The translations under genes were made by a program, and so were the position numbers. The notes beneath the pieces were generated by a model that was not told the DNA's origin, ran no database searches, and worked only from the letters and a program-made list of their open reading frames with translations. Below, piece after piece: positions 6,109-8,336 of a stretch of 8,336 nt of DNA. Position 1 is the stretch's first letter, and each line of letters starts with the position of its first letter. This DNA is from Clostridia bacterium. Its GTDB lineage: Bacteria > Bacillota > Clostridia > RGIG8785. The stretch spans positions 1 through 8,336 of the forward strand of contig JAGAUM010000193.1 in NCBI GenBank assembly GCA_017620795.1. Reading direction: 5' to 3'.

Positions 6109-7556
6109 TGAATATTATCGAACGGGTTAATATCCGCCGTTTGGAAGAGGCGGTGGCAAAAGACTTGGGCATCTCCATGCTGGACTTGATGGAGCGTGCA
6201 GGTGCCGCCGTGGCAGAATGTGCTTCCGCTATGGCGCAGAAATATGCCTGCAAACGCATTATCGTCCTTTGTGGCAAAGGTGGCAATGGCGGAGACGGCT
6301 TGGTTGCCGCGCGGTACTTGCGCCAAGACGGTTATTCCGTAGTGGTACATCTGGTCGGTGGTGAGCCTGTGGGTGATGCCGCTACTATGCTGGAACGCTA
6401 TGACGGACGAATTGCTCCGTATAGCGAGCCGGGCGACGGAGACTTGGTCATTGACGCCATCTTTGGCGCAGGCTTTGTGGGGCGTGTTCCTGCGTCCATC
6501 GCTGCAATCATCCAGTCGGTCAACCGTTCGGGCGCAAAAGTTCTGTCGGTGGACTTGGCAAGTGGGCAGAACGGGGACGAATGCTACCCTCGTGGAGCGG
6601 TCATGCGTGCCCATCATATCGTAACCTTCTTTTTGCCGAAGCCTGCCCATCTGGCACTGCCTGAAAACATGCTCTCGGTAGTCTCTTTAGGCGCATCCGA
6701 AGGGGTCCTTTCCGCTTACTCCAAGCCCTTTATGCAGCCCAATGATTTACGGATTCATTTTCCCAAACGCCCGTGGGACAGACATAAAGGAAACTTCGGC
6801 CACATACTTATCGTTGGAGGCGCTTGCGGCATGAGCGGCGCTGTCTGCATGTCGGCACTATCCGCATTGCGGAGCGGCTGTGGTCTTGTCAGCGTATGCG
6901 TTCCGAAGGACAATATGGCGGTGGTAGCCACCAAACTGCCCGCAGAAGTGATGACTGTCACCGACCTGAAAAAAGCAGACTTCTCTGCTTACAGTGCAGT
7001 GGTTTGTGGCCCTGGGCTGGGTAACCATCTGCCTCTTTTACAAATCGTGCTTAAAAATGCGCAGTGCCCGATTTTACTGGACGCTGACGCTTTAAATCTT
7101 CTTGCAAAGACCCCAAAACTTTGGACTTTGATTCAGCAACCCTTGGTGCTGACTCCCCATCCGGGCGAAATGTCCCGTTTGGCAGGCAAAGGGGTGGAGC
7201 AGGTACAAACTGCCCGTGTGCAAACGGCACTGGACTTTGCGCAACAGCATCCGTCCGTAGTGGTCTTAAAAGGTGCTCACACAGTTATCGCAGACGAAAG
7301 TGGCAATTTGACCCATTGCCCCGTGGGCAATCCCGGAATGGCAACGGCAGGTGCCGGCGATGTGCTTTCGGGCATTATCGGAGCATTTTTAGCCCGCGGT
7401 TTAGCGCCTTGGGACGCAGCAATGGCTGGCACTTTCGTTCACGGCTTGGCAGGGGATTTCGCTGCGGTCAGCCATGGAGAAGATGCCCTGATTGCTTCGG
7501 ACATCATTGCCAATATCGGCAAGGCAATTTCTGATTTGAAAGGTGATATTCGTTGA
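6108..7556 (+). CDS. nnr: Bifunctional NAD(P)H-hydrate epimerase / ADP-dependent NAD(P)H-hydrate dehydratase
   Basis: Metabolite-repair enzyme: it interconverts R and S forms of hydrated NAD(P)H and removes the water using ADP, restoring the cofactor. It has 482 residues, the usual fused form. The epimerase half (YjeF_N, about 1-210) has CGKGGNGGDG (55-64), DAIFGAGF (116-123) and DLASG (149-153), where DIPSG is usual. The dehydratase half (about 215-482, ribokinase-like) has HKGNFGHILIVGG (226-238), GPGLG (301-305), LDADALNLL (324-332), LTPHPGEM (348-355), VLKG (386-389) and the catalytic ATAGAGDVLSG with Asp418. Ribosome site GGGAGG is seven bases upstream. It overlaps the DUF6106-like gene by 1 nt and alr by 4 nt; nnr beside alr is a recurring Firmicute arrangement. 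The dehydratase call is firm; the epimerase half is slightly divergent but keeps its nucleotide-site motif. Confidence 0.96.
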   Translation: MNIIERVNIRRLEEAVAKDLGISMLDLMERAGAAVAECASAMAQKYACKRIIVLCGKGGNGGDGLVAARYLRQDGYSVVVHLVGGEPVGDAATMLERYDGRIAPYSEPGDGDLVIDAIFGAGFVGRVPASIAAIIQSVNRSGAKVLSVDLASGQNGDECYPRGAVMRAHHIVTFFLPKPAHLALPENMLSVVSLGASEGVLSAYSKPFMQPNDLRIHFPKRPWDRHKGNFGHILIVGGACGMSGAVCMSALSALRSGCGLVSVCVPKDNMAVVATKLPAEVMTVTDLKKADFSAYSAVVCGPGLGNHLPLLQIVLKNAQCPILLDADALNLLAKTPKLWTLIQQPLVLTPHPGEMSRLAGKGVEQVQTARVQTALDFAQQHPSVVVLKGAHTVIADESGNLTHCPVGNPGMATAGAGDVLSGIIGAFLARGLAPWDAAMAGTFVHGLAGDFAAVSHGEDALIASDIIANIGKAISDLKGDIR

Positions 7557-8336
7557 ATACTAAAGAACGGGCATACGCCCTGATTCACTTGGACGCGTTA
7601 GCCGCAAACTATCAGCGGATTCGCCGTCTTTGCGGAACCAAAACCAAAATCTTGGCGGCAGTGAAGGCTGATGCTTACGGGCATGGTGCCATTGCCATTT
7701 CCCGTCGGCTGATTGCGGAAGGGGTGGACTATCTGGCGGTCGCCTGTTATCAGGAAGGAGCGGAGCTCCGCGCAGAGTTTCCGCAGATTCCCATCTTGGT
7801 ACTGGGCTATGTGTCCGATGACGAACTGCCTTTTGCCATCGAAAAAAACCTGACCCTCACAGTTTACGATATCGTGTCGGCAGAGAAAATTTCTGCCACC
7901 GCACAAAAACTGGGTAAGCAGGCAAAAGTTCATATTAAAATTGATAGTGGAATGGGCCGTCTCGGATTTTTGTGCGAGCCCCAATCGGTGAAAGAAATCG
8001 TTTGGGTTGCAAAGCTTCCCTGTATCGAAACGGAAGGGATTTTTACCCACTTTGCCGTTTCCGATTGTGATGAAGCCTATACCCGTCAGCAGTTTTCGGC
8101 TTTCATGGACATTTGCGAAAGCTTGAATCAAGCAGGAGTACAGTTCAAACTGCGTCATGCTTGTAACAGCGCTGCCATCGCCCGATACCCCGAAATGCAT
8201 CTGGATATGGTTCGTGCAGGAATTGCTCTTTATGCTCCCGATTGCAAGGAGGAGGAGGGGGAAATCCGTTCGGTCATGACCTTGTGTGCTACTGTTGCGG
8301 CAATCCGACCTTTGAAAAAAGGCACTGATATCAGCT
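7553..8336 (+). CDS. alr: Alanine racemase, N-terminal part (cut by window edge)
   Basis: PLP enzyme converting L-alanine to D-alanine for peptidoglycan. I translated 261 codons from TTG at 7553; the frame stays open to the right edge, and roughly 110-130 residues are missing, including the C-terminal domain with the second catalytic residue, Tyr. Visible: the opening strand ALIHLDALAANY (9-20); the PLP lysine Lys38 in AAVKADAYGHG; Lys129 and Arg136 in KIDSGMGRLGF; EGIFTHFA (161-168); HACNSAA (202-208); VRAGIALY (220-227). Start choice: TTGA overlaps the nnr stop, and AAAGGTGA ends about seven bases upstream; no ATG or GTG gives a full-length N-terminus. Translation is thus coupled to nnr. 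Confidence 0.95.
   Translation, partial: MNTKERAYALIHLDALAANYQRIRRLCGTKTKILAAVKADAYGHGAIAISRRLIAEGVDYLAVACYQEGAELRAEFPQIPILVLGYVSDDELPFAIEKNLTLTVYDIVSAEKISATAQKLGKQAKVHIKIDSGMGRLGFLCEPQSVKEIVWVAKLPCIETEGIFTHFAVSDCDEAYTRQQFSAFMDICESLNQAGVQFKLRHACNSAAIARYPEMHLDMVRAGIALYAPDCKEEEGEIRSVMTLCATVAAIRPLKKGTDIS

Noticed and set aside
6021..6650. A 209-codon open frame on the minus strand
   Set aside because: It lies opposite nnr and the end of the DUF6106-like gene, both with clear family motifs and ribosome sites; the translation has no recognisable domain and is a codon-bias shadow.
7598..8200. A 200-codon open frame on the minus strand
   Set aside because: It lies wholly opposite alanine racemase, whose PLP lysine and other motifs are intact; no ribosome site or family features.

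Overview
The window looks like chromosomal core sequence of a mid-GC Firmicute, most likely a gut-type clostridium (Clostridia, Oscillospirales-like). The reasons are strong AGGAGG-type ribosome binding sites, consensus SigA promoters, the aminopeptidase P-efp gene order known from Firmicutes, a CD1247-type zinc-ribbon protein straight after efp, a DUF6106-like membrane protein, and an nnr-alr pair. All assignments come from reading the sequence; no database search was possible.

Layout. Minus strand, positions 1-1901: a 232-residue cytoplasmic protein that I read as a shortened, probably non-catalytic relative of spore-type GH18 glycosidases; then a polar amino-acid ABC transporter with a lipoprotein binding protein and the first 105 codons of its permease, which runs off the left edge. 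The transporter has a perfect-consensus promoter overlapping the upstream stop codon. An ARG-box-like palindrome lies just downstream of the start point, so I predict ArgR/AhrC control and arginine as the likely substrate. Positions 1902-1975 form the divergent intergenic region.

Plus strand, positions 1976-4415: a tight three-gene operon of a YqeG-type HAD phosphatase, an endonuclease IV-like TIM-barrel protein and an M24 aminopeptidase P-like peptidase, with a 2-nt gap and then a 4-nt overlap. efp follows with its own promoter, then a small acidic cysteine-rich protein carrying a (Asp-Cys)6 run and a zinc ribbon. A long GNRA-capped rho-independent terminator (5511-5558) closes this block.

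Plus strand, positions 5572-8336: a two-helix DUF6106-like membrane protein, the bifunctional NAD(P)H-hydrate repair enzyme Nnr, and alanine racemase (right end cut). They are joined by 1-nt and 4-nt overlaps, which implies translational coupling; alr starts with TTG. No convincing promoter is visible between the terminator and this operon.

There are no RNA genes, insertion sequences, phage genes or CRISPR arrays. I see no clear new multi-gene system. The points most worth a second look are the Asp-Cys repeat protein beside efp, the reduced GH18-like protein, the ARG box, and the altered metal site in the endonuclease IV-like protein.
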